Positions 25,003-35,237 of a DNA stretch of 64,000 nucleotides are shown piece after piece (positions within the stretch are counted from its first letter, which is position 1; the number at the start of each line of letters is the position of its first letter). A model generated the notes under the pieces. It saw only the letters and a program-made list of their open reading frames with translations, was not told the DNA's origin and searched no databases. A program made the translations under genes and the position numbers. Source of the DNA: Pseudomonas viridiflava (GTDB lineage Bacteria; Pseudomonadota; Gammaproteobacteria; Pseudomonadales; Pseudomonadaceae); contig NZ_UPSE01000499.1 of NCBI RefSeq assembly GCF_900573885.1, positions 1 to 64,000 on the forward strand. Direction: 5' to 3'.

Positions 25003-25479
25003 TCAGATCAAGCCGGCATCCGCGAGCATCTGTTCCAGCGCCAGCAGGTCGGGAATCTTTGCCACGGCTTCACCGAAGCTCACGGCGTCCAGCTCCAGCG
25101 GCGCCAGCGGCACGTCGGCGCGGGCCAGCTCGGTGCCCACTTTCAGCGAGCGCGGAATACCTTGCACCAACAGGGCGAGAAACTTCACGGTGGGCCGGCC
25201 GCCCAGGGCGTTGATCACGGCCACGCGAGCGCCGGGGCGAATCTGCGGCTGGCCGTCGGAAGCGGCTTCAAACGACAGCAGCGGCAAGCTCAAATCCCGC
25301 CAGGCCATTTGCCCGAGAAACCAGGCCGGCATGCCGGGCGTTACTTGCGGCGCGCGATACGGAATCAGCTCGGCCACCGCCACGTTCGGCAGCAGCAACG
25401 TGCGGTCGGCCAGCGGCACCAGCAACCCGGTGATGCTGGTTGTGGTGGACGTGGTGGTTGGGGTGACGGCTTGGCTCAT
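25003..25479 (-). CDS. chpC: CheW-like chemotaxis adaptor ChpC
   Basis: A 158-residue single CheW-like domain. It couples receptors to the ChpA kinase in the Pil-Chp system. CheW-type strands are seen in LLVPLADRTLLLPNVAVAELI and GARVAVINALGG. It is the last gene of the operon, 21 bases after chpB. In P. aeruginosa, chpD and chpE follow; here a repeat and a ferritin-like gene follow instead. Confidence 0.9.
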   Translation of the reverse strand: MSQAVTPTTTSTTTSITGLLVPLADRTLLLPNVAVAELIPYRAPQVTPGMPAWFLGQMAWRDLSLPLLSFEAASDGQPQIRPGARVAVINALGGRPTVKFLALLVQGIPRSLKVGTELARADVPLAPLELDAVSFGEAVAKIPDLLALEQMLADAGLI

Positions 25480-25500
25480 GGGGAAATCCTGTCGGCGCTA

Positions 25501-26520
25501 TCAGGCGCACTGCGACGCTAAATGGTTGACCAGCGTTTCCGCCAGCTCGCGCGGGTCGCCACTGTAGGCGCTGTAGCCGCCTTCGCGCAGGCTGTCGGGC
25601 ATGCTGGCGCAGGCGCAACTGTCGGCGCGCTGGGTCCAGATGGCGCCGCCCTGACGCCGCACATAGGCTGCTGCGGCGCTGCCGTCGCTGCCCATGCCGC
25701 TGAAGGCAATCACGCCGCTCAGGGCACCGAAATGCTGGGCGAGGTTGAGCATCATCTGGTCAATGGACGGGCTGTACGGTTCCGGCCAGCCACGGTCGGC
25801 AATCTTCATGGCGCCGTCTTCGGCAAAGCCCAGTTCGTATTGAATGGGCGCCACCACCACTTCGCCACACCGTACGGCGTCGCCCTGGCGTGCAGGGTTG
25901 ACGTGCCACTGGCTGTGACGGCCGACGGCTTGCGGCAGGGTGGCTTCGAAACTGGCATCGATGTGCTGGGCGTAGATAAAGCCAATCGGCAAGCCGCCCG
26001 GCAGCGCATCGAGGAAGGCTTTGACCGCCGCCGGGCCGCCCAATGAAGCGGCCAGCAGCCACACCTGGCGCGCCGGCGCACCAGCGGCCAGCGGGGTGTT
26101 GGCCAGCGCCGTGGGTAAATCCAGTCGCGCCGGACGCTGCGCTTCGTCAAACAAGGCTTGCAGGCTTGGGCCGACCGCTTGCGTGGGGTCGCCCACCAAG
26201 CGCTTGAGCTTGCCGACCAGGCGGCGCTCCCAGCGCGGGTAGTTTTCCGAGTGCCGCTCCGGCGCATGGCCTTCGCCAAACAGCACCGGCACGTCTGCAT
26301 GTTCCAGCAGGGTGTCGATCAGCGGCGAGTCTTCAGACTGGGCCAGATCCACCAGCCACAGGTCTGCTTCACAGCCCGCCAGTGCCTCGGCGTCAAGGCG
26401 CGCCGGGTCGGTGTTGAGCACCACGTTGTAGCCGCTGCCCGTCAGCGCCTGTTGCAGCACGTGGCGCTGCAACGAGGTGTCTGCAAGCACGGCGATGCGT
26501 GCGCTGTTTTTTTCGGTCAT
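25501..26520 (-). CDS. chpB: CheB-type methylesterase ChpB
   Basis: Removes methyl groups from the PilJ receptor. The C-terminal CheB domain (about residues 150-339) shows the Ser-His-Asp triad regions LLAASLGGP, YAQHIDASF and FSGMGSDGSA. The N-terminal receiver-like domain is degenerate. The paired acidic residues are replaced (VLADTS), although LWLVDL keeps an Asp, so control by phosphorylation is doubtful. The start overlaps the chpA stop by four bases (ATGA). Confidence 0.93.
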   Translation of the reverse strand: MTEKNSARIAVLADTSLQRHVLQQALTGSGYNVVLNTDPARLDAEALAGCEADLWLVDLAQSEDSPLIDTLLEHADVPVLFGEGHAPERHSENYPRWERRLVGKLKRLVGDPTQAVGPSLQALFDEAQRPARLDLPTALANTPLAAGAPARQVWLLAASLGGPAAVKAFLDALPGGLPIGFIYAQHIDASFEATLPQAVGRHSQWHVNPARQGDAVRCGEVVVAPIQYELGFAEDGAMKIADRGWPEPYSPSIDQMMLNLAQHFGALSGVIAFSGMGSDGSAAAAYVRRQGGAIWTQRADSCACASMPDSLREGGYSAYSGDPRELAETLVNHLASQCA

Positions 26521-29500
26521 GTGCGTTTAACCGGGTGTTCGGCCACCAGCCTGGCGATGGTTTCTAGCAGCAACGACTCCTGGTACGGCTTGCCGAGGTA
26601 ATCGTTGACGCCAATGTTCATCGCCCGCTCACGGTGTTTATCACCGGTACGCGAGGTGATCATGATGATCGGCAGGTCTTGCAGGTTCTGGTCGTGGCGC
26701 ACCAGGTTGGCCACTTCGAAACCGTCCATGCGCGGCATTTCGATGTCCAGCAGCATGATGTCCGGCTTGTGCTCTTGCAGCAGCGAGATGGCGTCCACAC
26801 CGTCTTTGGCGGTGAGTACGTTCATGCCGTTACGCTCGAGCAGGCGGCTGGTGACCTTGCGCACGGTAACCGAGTCGTCGACCACCATGACCAGCGTCGG
26901 ACGTTCCACTTCCACCTCGGCGGGCAGGGCGGTACGGCTGACGGTACGGGTTTGCAACTGGTTGAGCAGGTGCGCGTGACGCACCCGAATGGTCGCCAGC
27001 AGGTCGAGAATCACCACCACGCGACCGTCCCCGAGGATGGTCGCACCGGAAATACCATGCACACCGGCGAACTGCGGGCCGAGGCTCTTCACCACGATCT
27101 CGCGCGAACCGGCCAGTGAGTCCACTTGCACGGCCACGGCGTGGTCGCTGGAGCGCACCAGAATCACCGGCAGCGGCAGGCTCTGGCCGACCAGTTTCGG
27201 TTGCTGGCCGTTGTTCAGCAGGTCGCCCAGGTAACGCAGCTCGTACGCTTGGCCGGCGTATTCGAAACGCGGCGCATCCGGAGCGTAATAGGCTTCCAGT
27301 TCGTACGGCGAAACGCGCACGATACCTTCGATGGTGTTCAACGGAATGGCGTACAGGTCTTCACCGGAAAGCACCATCAACGCGCGGTTTACCGACACGG
27401 TGAACGGCAGGCGGATGCGGAAGGTGGTGCCCTCGCCCGGTACCGAATCGATGCTCATGGAACCGCCGAGTTGTTTCACCTCGGAGTGCACCACGTCCAT
27501 GCCCACGCCACGCCCGGAGATCTGCGTGACCTTCTCGGCGGTGGAGAAACCGGCTTCCAGAATGAATTGCAGAATTTCGTAGTCGGTCAGGTCCGAGGCG
27601 CTGTCCATCATGCCGCGCTCGAGCGCTTTGCGGCGCACGGCCTCAAGCTTGATGCCGCCACCGTCGTCGGCCAGGGTCAGCACAATGTCGCCACCCTCGC
27701 GGCCAAGGCTCAGGCGAATGGTGCCCTGCTCGCTCTTGCCTGCGGCGCGGCGCACATCGCTCTGTTCAATGCCGTGGTCCACGGCGTTACGCAGCATGTG
27801 TTCCAGCGGCGCGACGATACGTTCGAGAACGGTACGGTCCATCTCGCCTTCGGCGTTACCGACAATAAAGTCGACCTGTTTGCCCAACTCGCTCGCCACC
27901 TGGCGAACGATACGGCGCAGACGTGGCACCAGGCGGTCGAACGGCACCATGCGCGTACGCATCAGGCCTTCTTGCAGTTCGGTGTTGACCCGCGCCTGTT
28001 GCAGCAACAGGGTTTCGGCATCGCGGTTACGCGCGGCCAGGGTTTCTTTCAGTTCCAGCAAGTCGGAAGCGGACTCGAACAGGGCGCGCGAGAGCTGCTG
28101 CAGCTGCGAGTGACGGTCCATTTCCAACGGGTCGAAGTCTTCGTACCCGACGCGCTCGGCTTCGAGCTGGATGCGGCTGATGATCTGCGACTGGGTTTCG
28201 ATGTCGAGGCGGCGCAACTGGTCGCGCACCCGGTCGATGGTCGCTTCCATCTCGCCGAGGGTGAAACCGAAGTCGCTCACCTGCTGTTCGACACGACCAC
28301 GGAAAATCGAGGTCTCACCGGCCAGGTTCACCAGGCCTTCAAGCAACTCGGCGGGTACTTTCACCAGTTCCTGTGGCGCGCGGCGGGCAGCAGCGTCCAG
28401 CGCGGCTTCCTGCGCGCGGCGCACGAACGGCAGCACTTTGGCCGCAGCCGGCGCCGAGGAGAATTCGCTGGCAGCGACAATCGGGCTGGCCAGCGTGTGC
28501 ACGGCCGGCAAGGTGCTCGGCGCGGGCGCTTGTGGCTCCGCCGGTTCCTGGCTGGCTTGGGCCAGGTCGGCGGCCATGCTGTCGTTGACCCGCTGACGCA
28601 GTTGGTCGAGTTCGCCTTGCAGCGCTTCGAAGCCCGACTGCACATCGAGGAACAGACTTTCCGGCCAAGGCGCGCCTTGTTGCTGCGCCTCGGTCAGGTG
28701 TTGTTCCAGATTGTGGGTCAGGTCGCCCAGGGCTTTCTGACCGGCCAGACGCGCACCGCCCTTGAGGGTGTGCAGAATGCGCAGCATGTCGTCGATGGCA
28801 TCGCTGTCGTCACGCTTCTCTTCCCAACGGCCGATGGCGCTTTCCATGCTTTCCAGCAGGTCGTCGGCCTCTTCCAGGAAGATGTCGAGGATGTCGTCAT
28901 CTTCGGCATCGTCCGCTACGGGCTCCTCGACGGCGGCAACCAGGTGCACGCTCGAAGGCATGCTCAGTTGTTCGTCGGGGTTGGCGCGAAAACGTTTGAT
29001 GGTCTCGATCAGGTCGTCGCCCTTGGGCACGTGACGCTTGTCACGCACGGCTTCGAGCATTTCGGCAAGACGGTCGTGGCAGCTCTGCAGCAGCACGAAC
29101 AGCCCCGGGCTGGCGCGCAAACGGCCATCGCCCAGGCCTTCGTAAAGAAATTCCAGTTCATGGGCCAGGTCGCCAATTTCGCGAATCTCGGCCATGCGCG
29201 CGCCACCCTTGAGGGTGTGCAAATCACGCTGCAAGGATTCCAGTTCAAGGCTGTTATCGAGGTCATCTTTCCAGCGCTGCAAGGCGGCGCTGGAGCTGTC
29301 GATGATGTCGAACCCTTCTTCGAGGAAGATTTCCACCAGCTCCGGGTCGCGGTCGTCATCGAAGGCGGTCGGGGCCGGGGCTTCGTACACAACAGGCTGC
29401 GGCTCGGGTTCTGGTTCTGGTTCTGGTTCTGGTTCTTGCAGCGCTGGCAGCTCGACGACCTCTGCAACTGGCGCGGCGTCTTCTTCGCTATCGAACTCTA

Positions 29501-32500
29501 CCGGCTCGGGTTCCGGCAGCACGTCGTGAAGCTCTTCGGCGCTCAGCTCGGCGGTGGCCGTCACATCGTCAAAATCAATGACCTGCGGCTCAAGCTCGGC
29601 TTCCACCGGCTCTACCAGCGGCAACGCTTCCAGCTCGTCTTCGGCGGCAATGAGTTGCGCTTCGGGGCTCGGTACGTCTTCAACCAGGGCCGCGTCGATG
29701 TCGGTCAGTTCAACCGGTTCAGCGAGGTCGAGGTCATCGAGCATTACCGCTGCGGCGGAGAGGCTCTGCGCGCCGCCCTGGCGAAAGTTGCGGATGTCCT
29801 GAACCAAGTCCGCCGGGTCGTGCAGCGGCTGGTTAGCCTGCAACTGATCCAACAGCACGGCGAGTTTGTCGTGGCTGCGTTGCAGCAGGCCGGCTAGCGC
29901 AGGCGAATAGCTATAACGGCGGTCGACCAAGCCTTCGTAAAGGGTTTCCAGCTCATGGGCCAGATCGCCGATCGGGCGAATGGCGGCCATGCGCGCGCCA
30001 CCTTTAAGGGTGTGCAAATCGCGCAGCAAGGAAGACAGGGCCAAGTGGTTGTCCGGCTCACCGAGCCAACGGTCCAGAGCCTGGCCCGAGCTTTCGAGGA
30101 TATCCACCGCCTCTTCGAGGAAGATTTCCACCATCTCGGCATCGAGCGGATCAGCCTCGGCTTCAACCACTGGCGCTGGTACTGGTGTTGGCTCTGGCAC
30201 CGGCGTCGCAACAAAGGGCTCCGGCGCGGGCTCGATGGCGGCCAGTTCTTCAACGGCAGGCATCAGATCGTCGGCAGGCAGGGGCTCGTCCGCCAACTCT
30301 TCCACGTTCGGCAATGCGTCGAACGCCGACAGGTCGTATTCCCCCATCGGTTCGTCGGTGCCGGTGTCGTTGCTCCACTCGGCCATTTGCAGGTCGGCGG
30401 TAGCCTCGTCCAGTTCAACGATGTTCAGGCCGGCTTCACCGCCAGGGCTGAGCAGCGCCAGGGTTTGCGGGTCCAGCGCTTCGCCCAGCAGCTGGCGCAG
30501 GGCTTCCACGCGCTGCGGCTCGGCAGTTACCTGCAAGCCCGCGGCGACCTGATCCATCATGCTGATCAGCGCTTCGTGGGCACTTTCGGCTTCACTGAAG
30601 AAGCGTTCGCTCACCGCCAGGCTGCCTTCCTCGACGGCACCGTAGAGGTCCAGCAGGGCCTCGCACAGCTCATCGATTTGCGGCAGCTCGGCCATCTCGG
30701 CGCCACGGCCAAGGGTGGTCAGTTCGTCCAGCAGCGCACTCAGTTCCTGACGCTCGGACGGGTGCTCGCGCCATTTGCGCAGCAGGTCCTCGGCGTCCAG
30801 CAGAATGTCCATGCCTTCGGAAAGGAAAATGCCGATCAGTTGCGGGTCGCGCCTGTCGCTGCCTTGCAGGTCTTCGCGGGCCGACTGGGCGGTTTCCAGG
30901 CGTTCCTGGTGCAGTTTGGCGACGCGTTCGAGGAACTCGGGCGCCCCTTCGATCGGTGCCAGCGGGTGAGTTTCGAGTTGCTCCAGACCCTGACGGAACA
31001 GCTGCTCGGCGGTGTGCAGCAGTTCCGCTTCGGCCAGGTCCATGGGGATCAGGTTGGTTTTGAATTCCTTGGCCAGCTTTTCCAGCGGCGTGGCAATTTC
31101 TGCAATCGGCAGAATACCGGCCATGTGCGCGCTGCCCTTGAGGGTGTGCAGGGCGCGTTGCAGGTTATCGGTGATTTCCTGTGGCAACTGCTGGGCGCAA
31201 TCGGCGAGGAAGCCCACCAACGTGTCGAGGTGGGTTTCCGCTTCATTGCGGAAAATCTCGATCAGCTGCGGGTCCAGCGCTTCGATTTCTGGCAAGGTGA
31301 CAGCCGCCGTTTCGCCCACGGCGTCGGCTGCCTGCACGGGCGCCGGGGCTTCAGGTTTTGGGCGGCGCTGCCCCCGCGCCAGGGCGTGGGCGGTGGCGGC
31401 CAGGGCATCAACGTCGTCGCGCTGGCGCTGGGCCTTGGCGGCAAATTCGTCGACCAGAGCGGGCATCAGCGCAACCACGTCGGCAATCACTTGCTGCACG
31501 TCTTCGTCGGGCTGAATGCTGCGGTCGAGCACGCGGTTAAGCAGGTTTTCGATGGACCAGCCGAGCTCGCCGATAATCAGCGCGCGCACCATGCGGCCAC
31601 TGCCCTTGAGGGTATGGAAGGCGCGGCGCACTTCGCTGAGTGCGGTTTTGTCGTCCGTGTCGGCGCGCCACTGCGGCAGGTATTCGGCGATGGTTTCCAG
31701 CACCTCGCCCACCTCTTCGATAAAGACTTCCAGCAGGTCTTCATCAATAGGCTCTTCGCCTTCGGGCGGTGGCAGCAGGCTCGGCGGCACATCTTGCGCG
31801 GGCGGGTTGATGGCCTGCACCGGGGTGGCCATGACATCGGCCATCGACATCGGCTTTTCAACCGGAGCCGCAGCAACAGGCACTTGCGGCTCAGCAACAG
31901 GCAGGTCGACTTCGGGCAATTCCAGTTCGGCCAGTTCGGCTTCGTTCCAGTCAGCCGGATTGTCGTCCAGCGCTTCCAGGCTCAGCTCTTCAAGACCGCC
32001 CTCTTCCAACGAGAACACCGGTGCCTCAGGGGCGTCCAGTTCAAGGTCGCGCAGTTCCAGACTGTCACTGGTCCACTCGGTCGAAGGTTCGCCAAGGGTC
32101 AGCGGTTCGTCGTTGAGGTCCAGCGTTGGCAGCTCTTCAAACGAACTCAGCTCAACCACTTCGCCTGGTGCGGCGGGAAGGTCTTCGAGGGTCCAGCTGT
32201 CTTCGAGCGCCAGCAGGTCAGGTTCGGCGATTTCCAGCTCGACGCTTTCCAGTTCACTGAAGCCCAGGCTCAACTCGTCGTCTGGCTCCGGCGCTTGCAG
32301 ATCTTCCAGGGAGAATTCGATACCGCCGGCGTCGCCGCTGGCGGGTGCACTCGCCGTCTCGACAACCGGCAGGTCTTCGAGGCTGAAGCTTTCTTCGATG
32401 ACGTCAAAGTCCGATTCGAACGACGACGGCTCGGCCTCAAACGGCGCGGGAGCCGGCTCGGCTTCTTCGGCCAACTCGGGCGCTTGTTCCAGCACGTCGA

Positions 32501-34259
32501 TGTCGTGCATCGGGTCTGAGAGCGGCGCGAATGTTTCCGGCTCGGGCTCGACGCGATCAAGGATCGACGGCTTTTCTTTAAGCGGATAGCCCAGGGCTTC
32601 CAGGCTTTCCTCGGCCACGTCGAGAATCAGGTCGCCTTGGGCAGCGTGATCTTCGCTCAAGCGTTCGAGGTAGTACTCGACGCTGGTGATGGCGTCGGCC
32701 AGGGTGTCGAGGCTCTGCCAGTTCGGCACGGCTTTGCGCGCCAGCAGTTGTTCCTGGATATAGCGGTTGCACGCCTGCAGCAAGGCGGCGGCACGCTCCA
32801 GCGGAATCATGGCCAGGCCGCCACGGGCCTGGGTCAGCAGCTCTGGCACGCGGGCCAGGTGCTCGTGGTTCCACTGCGAGGCGATGAATTCGATGATCGC
32901 GTCTTTGGCCTGTTCCAGGCCGTTGCGCGCTTCCTTGATCACCAACTGGTGAATCTGGCCAACGTCGGTGGTCGGCAGATGGCTTTCTTCGCGGCGGCCG
33001 TCATCGGCAGGGCCGACCATGCCGGCCAGGGTCGCTTCCACGTACAGCAGCGCACCGGCAACATCCATCAACACCGCATCGCTAGGTTCACGCTGGCCGA
33101 GGGACAGGCCATGCACCACATCGATCTGGTCGAGAATGACTTTGCGCGGCTGGCCAAAACCCAACACGGCCAAGGTGTCGGCGATTTGCTTGAGCGGCGC
33201 CAGTTGGCTGTCCAGCTCGGCGACCTTGCTGCGGTCGCTGCGCACGAACAGGTCGAGGCTGTCTTTGACGCGCACCAGTTCTTCGCACAGGGCGGCGACC
33301 ACCGAACGCATGGCGTCGCGGTCCGGGCCGGCGAGGCGCGCGCGCTCTTCGTCGACGATATCGTCGTCAGGCAGCGCTTCGTCGAGGCGGTACTGTTCTT
33401 TGAGCTGGCGGATACGCGGCGATTGCGGGCTGGACTTGGCGACGTAGAACAGCAGGTTCTTGGTCAGCTCATCCGGGGCCGGCTGGTTGATGCCGTCGGC
33501 ACCTTGCTCCAGCAGGCGTTTGAGTTCTTTATCGACCTGGCGCAGCAACGTGCGCACGGAGCTGCCGTTGAGCACGCTGCCGTTGGACAAGCCTTCGACG
33601 ATGCCCGAGGCAATTTGCCAGAGCGGGCCCAGCGGCGCGTCTTTGCACAGCACTTCAAGGCGCGCGAACACACGGGCCATATAGCCGAGGTTGGTGCCCA
33701 GGTCTTGATTGCGGATGACGCCAATCAGCGCCATTTGCAGCATCTGGCGCAGTTTGCGCAGCAGCACCGGCAAGTCGGCCGTGCGCAGTTGTGCAAGCGA
33801 ATCAGCCGACAGCGCCGGCTGGCGCACGGTCATGTCGGGGGAGAACAGGCTGGTTTCGGACAGTAGCTTTTCGCCACGGGCCGAGCGCAAATCGTTAAGC
33901 AGCGGCAGCACGACCATCGGCAGGTCGCGGCGAGCGGTTTGAATGCGGTCGAGGTAAACCGGCAGTTGCAGAATGGCCTGCATCAGCACTTCCAGGGCTT
34001 CACCCTGGTTGCTCACGCGGTTTTCCATCAAGGCCTGGGCAAGGTGTTCCATCTCTTCGGCGAGCAAGGCTGCGCCGTAGAACTCCACCATTTGCAGAGT
34101 GCCGTGAACCTGGTGTGCATAGGTCAGGCAGAACCGCATGCGCGTCGAGTCCTCGGGGTTCTCAACGAACGCCTCAAGGGCCTGCCGTGCCTGTTTCAGG
34201 GTTTCTGCGATCTCGCCTTTAACCCACTCCAGGGCGACATAATCGTGCCGATCACCCAT
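26517..34259 (-). CDS. chpA: Hybrid chemosensory histidine kinase ChpA
   Basis: A giant CheA-type kinase of 2,580 residues that controls twitching and surface sensing. An N-terminal Hpt-like unit (YAHQVHGTLQM, His49) comes first. Five canonical Hpt sites HTLKG follow, with His at about 882, 1038, 1416, 1681 and 1830. Two degenerate units have Thr in the His position (LTQARGG, Thr476, and LTTLGRG, Thr1181), like the known Spt/Tpt domains. Then come the dimerisation region (about 1960), HATPase (LRNAVDHG, GRGVGMDVV), a CheW domain and a receiver with Asp2505. Acidic Pro/Glu linkers separate the units. The start was set at the ATG with GGAG 7 bases upstream. Confidence 0.97.
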   Translation of the reverse strand: MGDRHDYVALEWVKGEIAETLKQARQALEAFVENPEDSTRMRFCLTYAHQVHGTLQMVEFYGAALLAEEMEHLAQALMENRVSNQGEALEVLMQAILQLPVYLDRIQTARRDLPMVVLPLLNDLRSARGEKLLSETSLFSPDMTVRQPALSADSLAQLRTADLPVLLRKLRQMLQMALIGVIRNQDLGTNLGYMARVFARLEVLCKDAPLGPLWQIASGIVEGLSNGSVLNGSSVRTLLRQVDKELKRLLEQGADGINQPAPDELTKNLLFYVAKSSPQSPRIRQLKEQYRLDEALPDDDIVDEERARLAGPDRDAMRSVVAALCEELVRVKDSLDLFVRSDRSKVAELDSQLAPLKQIADTLAVLGFGQPRKVILDQIDVVHGLSLGQREPSDAVLMDVAGALLYVEATLAGMVGPADDGRREESHLPTTDVGQIHQLVIKEARNGLEQAKDAIIEFIASQWNHEHLARVPELLTQARGGLAMIPLERAAALLQACNRYIQEQLLARKAVPNWQSLDTLADAITSVEYYLERLSEDHAAQGDLILDVAEESLEALGYPLKEKPSILDRVEPEPETFAPLSDPMHDIDVLEQAPELAEEAEPAPAPFEAEPSSFESDFDVIEESFSLEDLPVVETASAPASGDAGGIEFSLEDLQAPEPDDELSLGFSELESVELEIAEPDLLALEDSWTLEDLPAAPGEVVELSSFEELPTLDLNDEPLTLGEPSTEWTSDSLELRDLELDAPEAPVFSLEEGGLEELSLEALDDNPADWNEAELAELELPEVDLPVAEPQVPVAAAPVEKPMSMADVMATPVQAINPPAQDVPPSLLPPPEGEEPIDEDLLEVFIEEVGEVLETIAEYLPQWRADTDDKTALSEVRRAFHTLKGSGRMVRALIIGELGWSIENLLNRVLDRSIQPDEDVQQVIADVVALMPALVDEFAAKAQRQRDDVDALAATAHALARGQRRPKPEAPAPVQAADAVGETAAVTLPEIEALDPQLIEIFRNEAETHLDTLVGFLADCAQQLPQEITDNLQRALHTLKGSAHMAGILPIAEIATPLEKLAKEFKTNLIPMDLAEAELLHTAEQLFRQGLEQLETHPLAPIEGAPEFLERVAKLHQERLETAQSAREDLQGSDRRDPQLIGIFLSEGMDILLDAEDLLRKWREHPSERQELSALLDELTTLGRGAEMAELPQIDELCEALLDLYGAVEEGSLAVSERFFSEAESAHEALISMMDQVAAGLQVTAEPQRVEALRQLLGEALDPQTLALLSPGGEAGLNIVELDEATADLQMAEWSNDTGTDEPMGEYDLSAFDALPNVEELADEPLPADDLMPAVEELAAIEPAPEPFVATPVPEPTPVPAPVVEAEADPLDAEMVEIFLEEAVDILESSGQALDRWLGEPDNHLALSSLLRDLHTLKGGARMAAIRPIGDLAHELETLYEGLVDRRYSYSPALAGLLQRSHDKLAVLLDQLQANQPLHDPADLVQDIRNFRQGGAQSLSAAAVMLDDLDLAEPVELTDIDAALVEDVPSPEAQLIAAEDELEALPLVEPVEAELEPQVIDFDDVTATAELSAEELHDVLPEPEPVEFDSEEDAAPVAEVVELPALQEPEPEPEPEPEPQPVVYEAPAPTAFDDDRDPELVEIFLEEGFDIIDSSSAALQRWKDDLDNSLELESLQRDLHTLKGGARMAEIREIGDLAHELEFLYEGLGDGRLRASPGLFVLLQSCHDRLAEMLEAVRDKRHVPKGDDLIETIKRFRANPDEQLSMPSSVHLVAAVEEPVADDAEDDDILDIFLEEADDLLESMESAIGRWEEKRDDSDAIDDMLRILHTLKGGARLAGQKALGDLTHNLEQHLTEAQQQGAPWPESLFLDVQSGFEALQGELDQLRQRVNDSMAADLAQASQEPAEPQAPAPSTLPAVHTLASPIVAASEFSSAPAAAKVLPFVRRAQEAALDAAARRAPQELVKVPAELLEGLVNLAGETSIFRGRVEQQVSDFGFTLGEMEATIDRVRDQLRRLDIETQSQIISRIQLEAERVGYEDFDPLEMDRHSQLQQLSRALFESASDLLELKETLAARNRDAETLLLQQARVNTELQEGLMRTRMVPFDRLVPRLRRIVRQVASELGKQVDFIVGNAEGEMDRTVLERIVAPLEHMLRNAVDHGIEQSDVRRAAGKSEQGTIRLSLGREGGDIVLTLADDGGGIKLEAVRRKALERGMMDSASDLTDYEILQFILEAGFSTAEKVTQISGRGVGMDVVHSEVKQLGGSMSIDSVPGEGTTFRIRLPFTVSVNRALMVLSGEDLYAIPLNTIEGIVRVSPYELEAYYAPDAPRFEYAGQAYELRYLGDLLNNGQQPKLVGQSLPLPVILVRSSDHAVAVQVDSLAGSREIVVKSLGPQFAGVHGISGATILGDGRVVVILDLLATIRVRHAHLLNQLQTRTVSRTALPAEVEVERPTLVMVVDDSVTVRKVTSRLLERNGMNVLTAKDGVDAISLLQEHKPDIMLLDIEMPRMDGFEVANLVRHDQNLQDLPIIMITSRTGDKHRERAMNIGVNDYLGKPYQESLLLETIARLVAEHPVKRT
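29407..29436 (-). repeat. (GGTTCT)5 hexanucleotide array inside chpA
   Basis: Five exact GGTTCT units on the plus strand encode the PEPEPEPEPEP linker of ChpA on the minus strand, between two Hpt units. Six-base units keep the reading frame, so slippage would change linker length only. Confidence 0.9.
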
Positions 34260-34284
34260 AGCAACTCCACTCATAAACCGCTCG

Positions 34285-35193
34285 TTACCCCTTTCGGGTA
34301 AAAGCCAGAACTCGCTCGTCGGCCACCGGCTCCAGGTCCGGGTGCTGCCAACCGACCACTTCACCGACGCCGACTACCAACAGACCACCTGGCGCAAGGC
34401 GTTCAGCCAGGCGGTTGAGGATCTCGCGGCGACGCCAGCGACGAAAATAGATCAGCAAGTTCTGACAGAAAATGACATCCATGCCGGTCATTGGCGCTTT
34501 CGCCAGTTCCAGCACGTTGAGCCTTGCACAACACACACGTGCGGCCAGGCTCGGTATTACTTTCAAACGACCATCGTCCTGCGCGTCGAAGTAACGCTCG
34601 CACAGGTCTATATCCATCTGCTCGAACTTGCGCGCGGCGTATTCCCCGTCACGCGCCTTGCTCAAGGCATTCATGCTGATATCGGTGCCCGTCACGCCGA
34701 AATGGCCGGGCATCTCGCTATCACGCAGCACTTCCGCAGCACTTATGGCCATGGAGTACGGTTCTTCTCCGCTGGAGCAACCCACGCTCCATAACGCCCA
34801 TGGCTGTTCGCCGGGCTGGGCCTTCGCCAGGCGCAACGCCAGGTATTGCTCAAGCACTTCAAACGAAGGGCGATGGCGGAAGAAACGGGTTTCTTGAACG
34901 GTCAGGCGGTCCAGCAGGGTTGACCACTCCACGGCACCACGCGGACCCGCCGTGACTTGCCGGTAGTAGCTGGCGTAGTCCGGAACATCCAGCTCACGCA
35001 TGCGCGCGCTGAGATTGGTCTGCAAAAAGGCCTGGCGCTGTTCGTTGATCACCACACCGGTGCGCTCTTCAAGCAGCGCTTGCCAGTCGTGGAATTCGGC
35101 GGGCGTCATGTCGACCAAAGGCTTCAGGGCCCAGGTCCCACTTGGCGCTCCACCCGGCGCCCCGCTCGGTTGCATGCCGTCTCCCTCGCTCAT
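34285..35193 (-). CDS. pilK: CheR-type methyltransferase PilK
   Basis: A 302-residue SAM-dependent methyltransferase that methylates glutamates of PilJ. The CheR N-terminal helical domain is followed by the SAM-binding segment LWSVGCSSGEEPYS, then GTDISMNALSKAR and FCQNLLIYF, all conserved in CheR. The first 25 residues are Gly/Pro-rich and probably disordered. It lies between pilJ and chpA. Confidence 0.95.
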   Translation of the reverse strand: MSEGDGMQPSGAPGGAPSGTWALKPLVDMTPAEFHDWQALLEERTGVVINEQRQAFLQTNLSARMRELDVPDYASYYRQVTAGPRGAVEWSTLLDRLTVQETRFFRHRPSFEVLEQYLALRLAKAQPGEQPWALWSVGCSSGEEPYSMAISAAEVLRDSEMPGHFGVTGTDISMNALSKARDGEYAARKFEQMDIDLCERYFDAQDDGRLKVIPSLAARVCCARLNVLELAKAPMTGMDVIFCQNLLIYFRRWRRREILNRLAERLAPGGLLVVGVGEVVGWQHPDLEPVADERVLAFTRKG

Positions 35194-35237
35194 GGCCCAG
35201 TGACGATGACCCTTTCAGGTCATCGCGCTTTCCTCGA

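Noticed and set aside
27126..29897. 923-codon open frame antisense to chpA
   Set aside because: It mirrors the codon bias of chpA, has Gln/His/Val-rich translation, no ribosome site and no recognisable domain. ChpA on the other strand is unambiguous.
29955..32519. 854-codon open frame antisense to chpA
   Set aside because: Same reason: a compositional shadow of the long GC-biased chpA reading frame.
34260..34364. Longer chpA start 35 codons upstream
   Set aside because: The added residues overlap the pilK end and have no ribosome site; the ATG at 34259 has GGAG and fits the family start.
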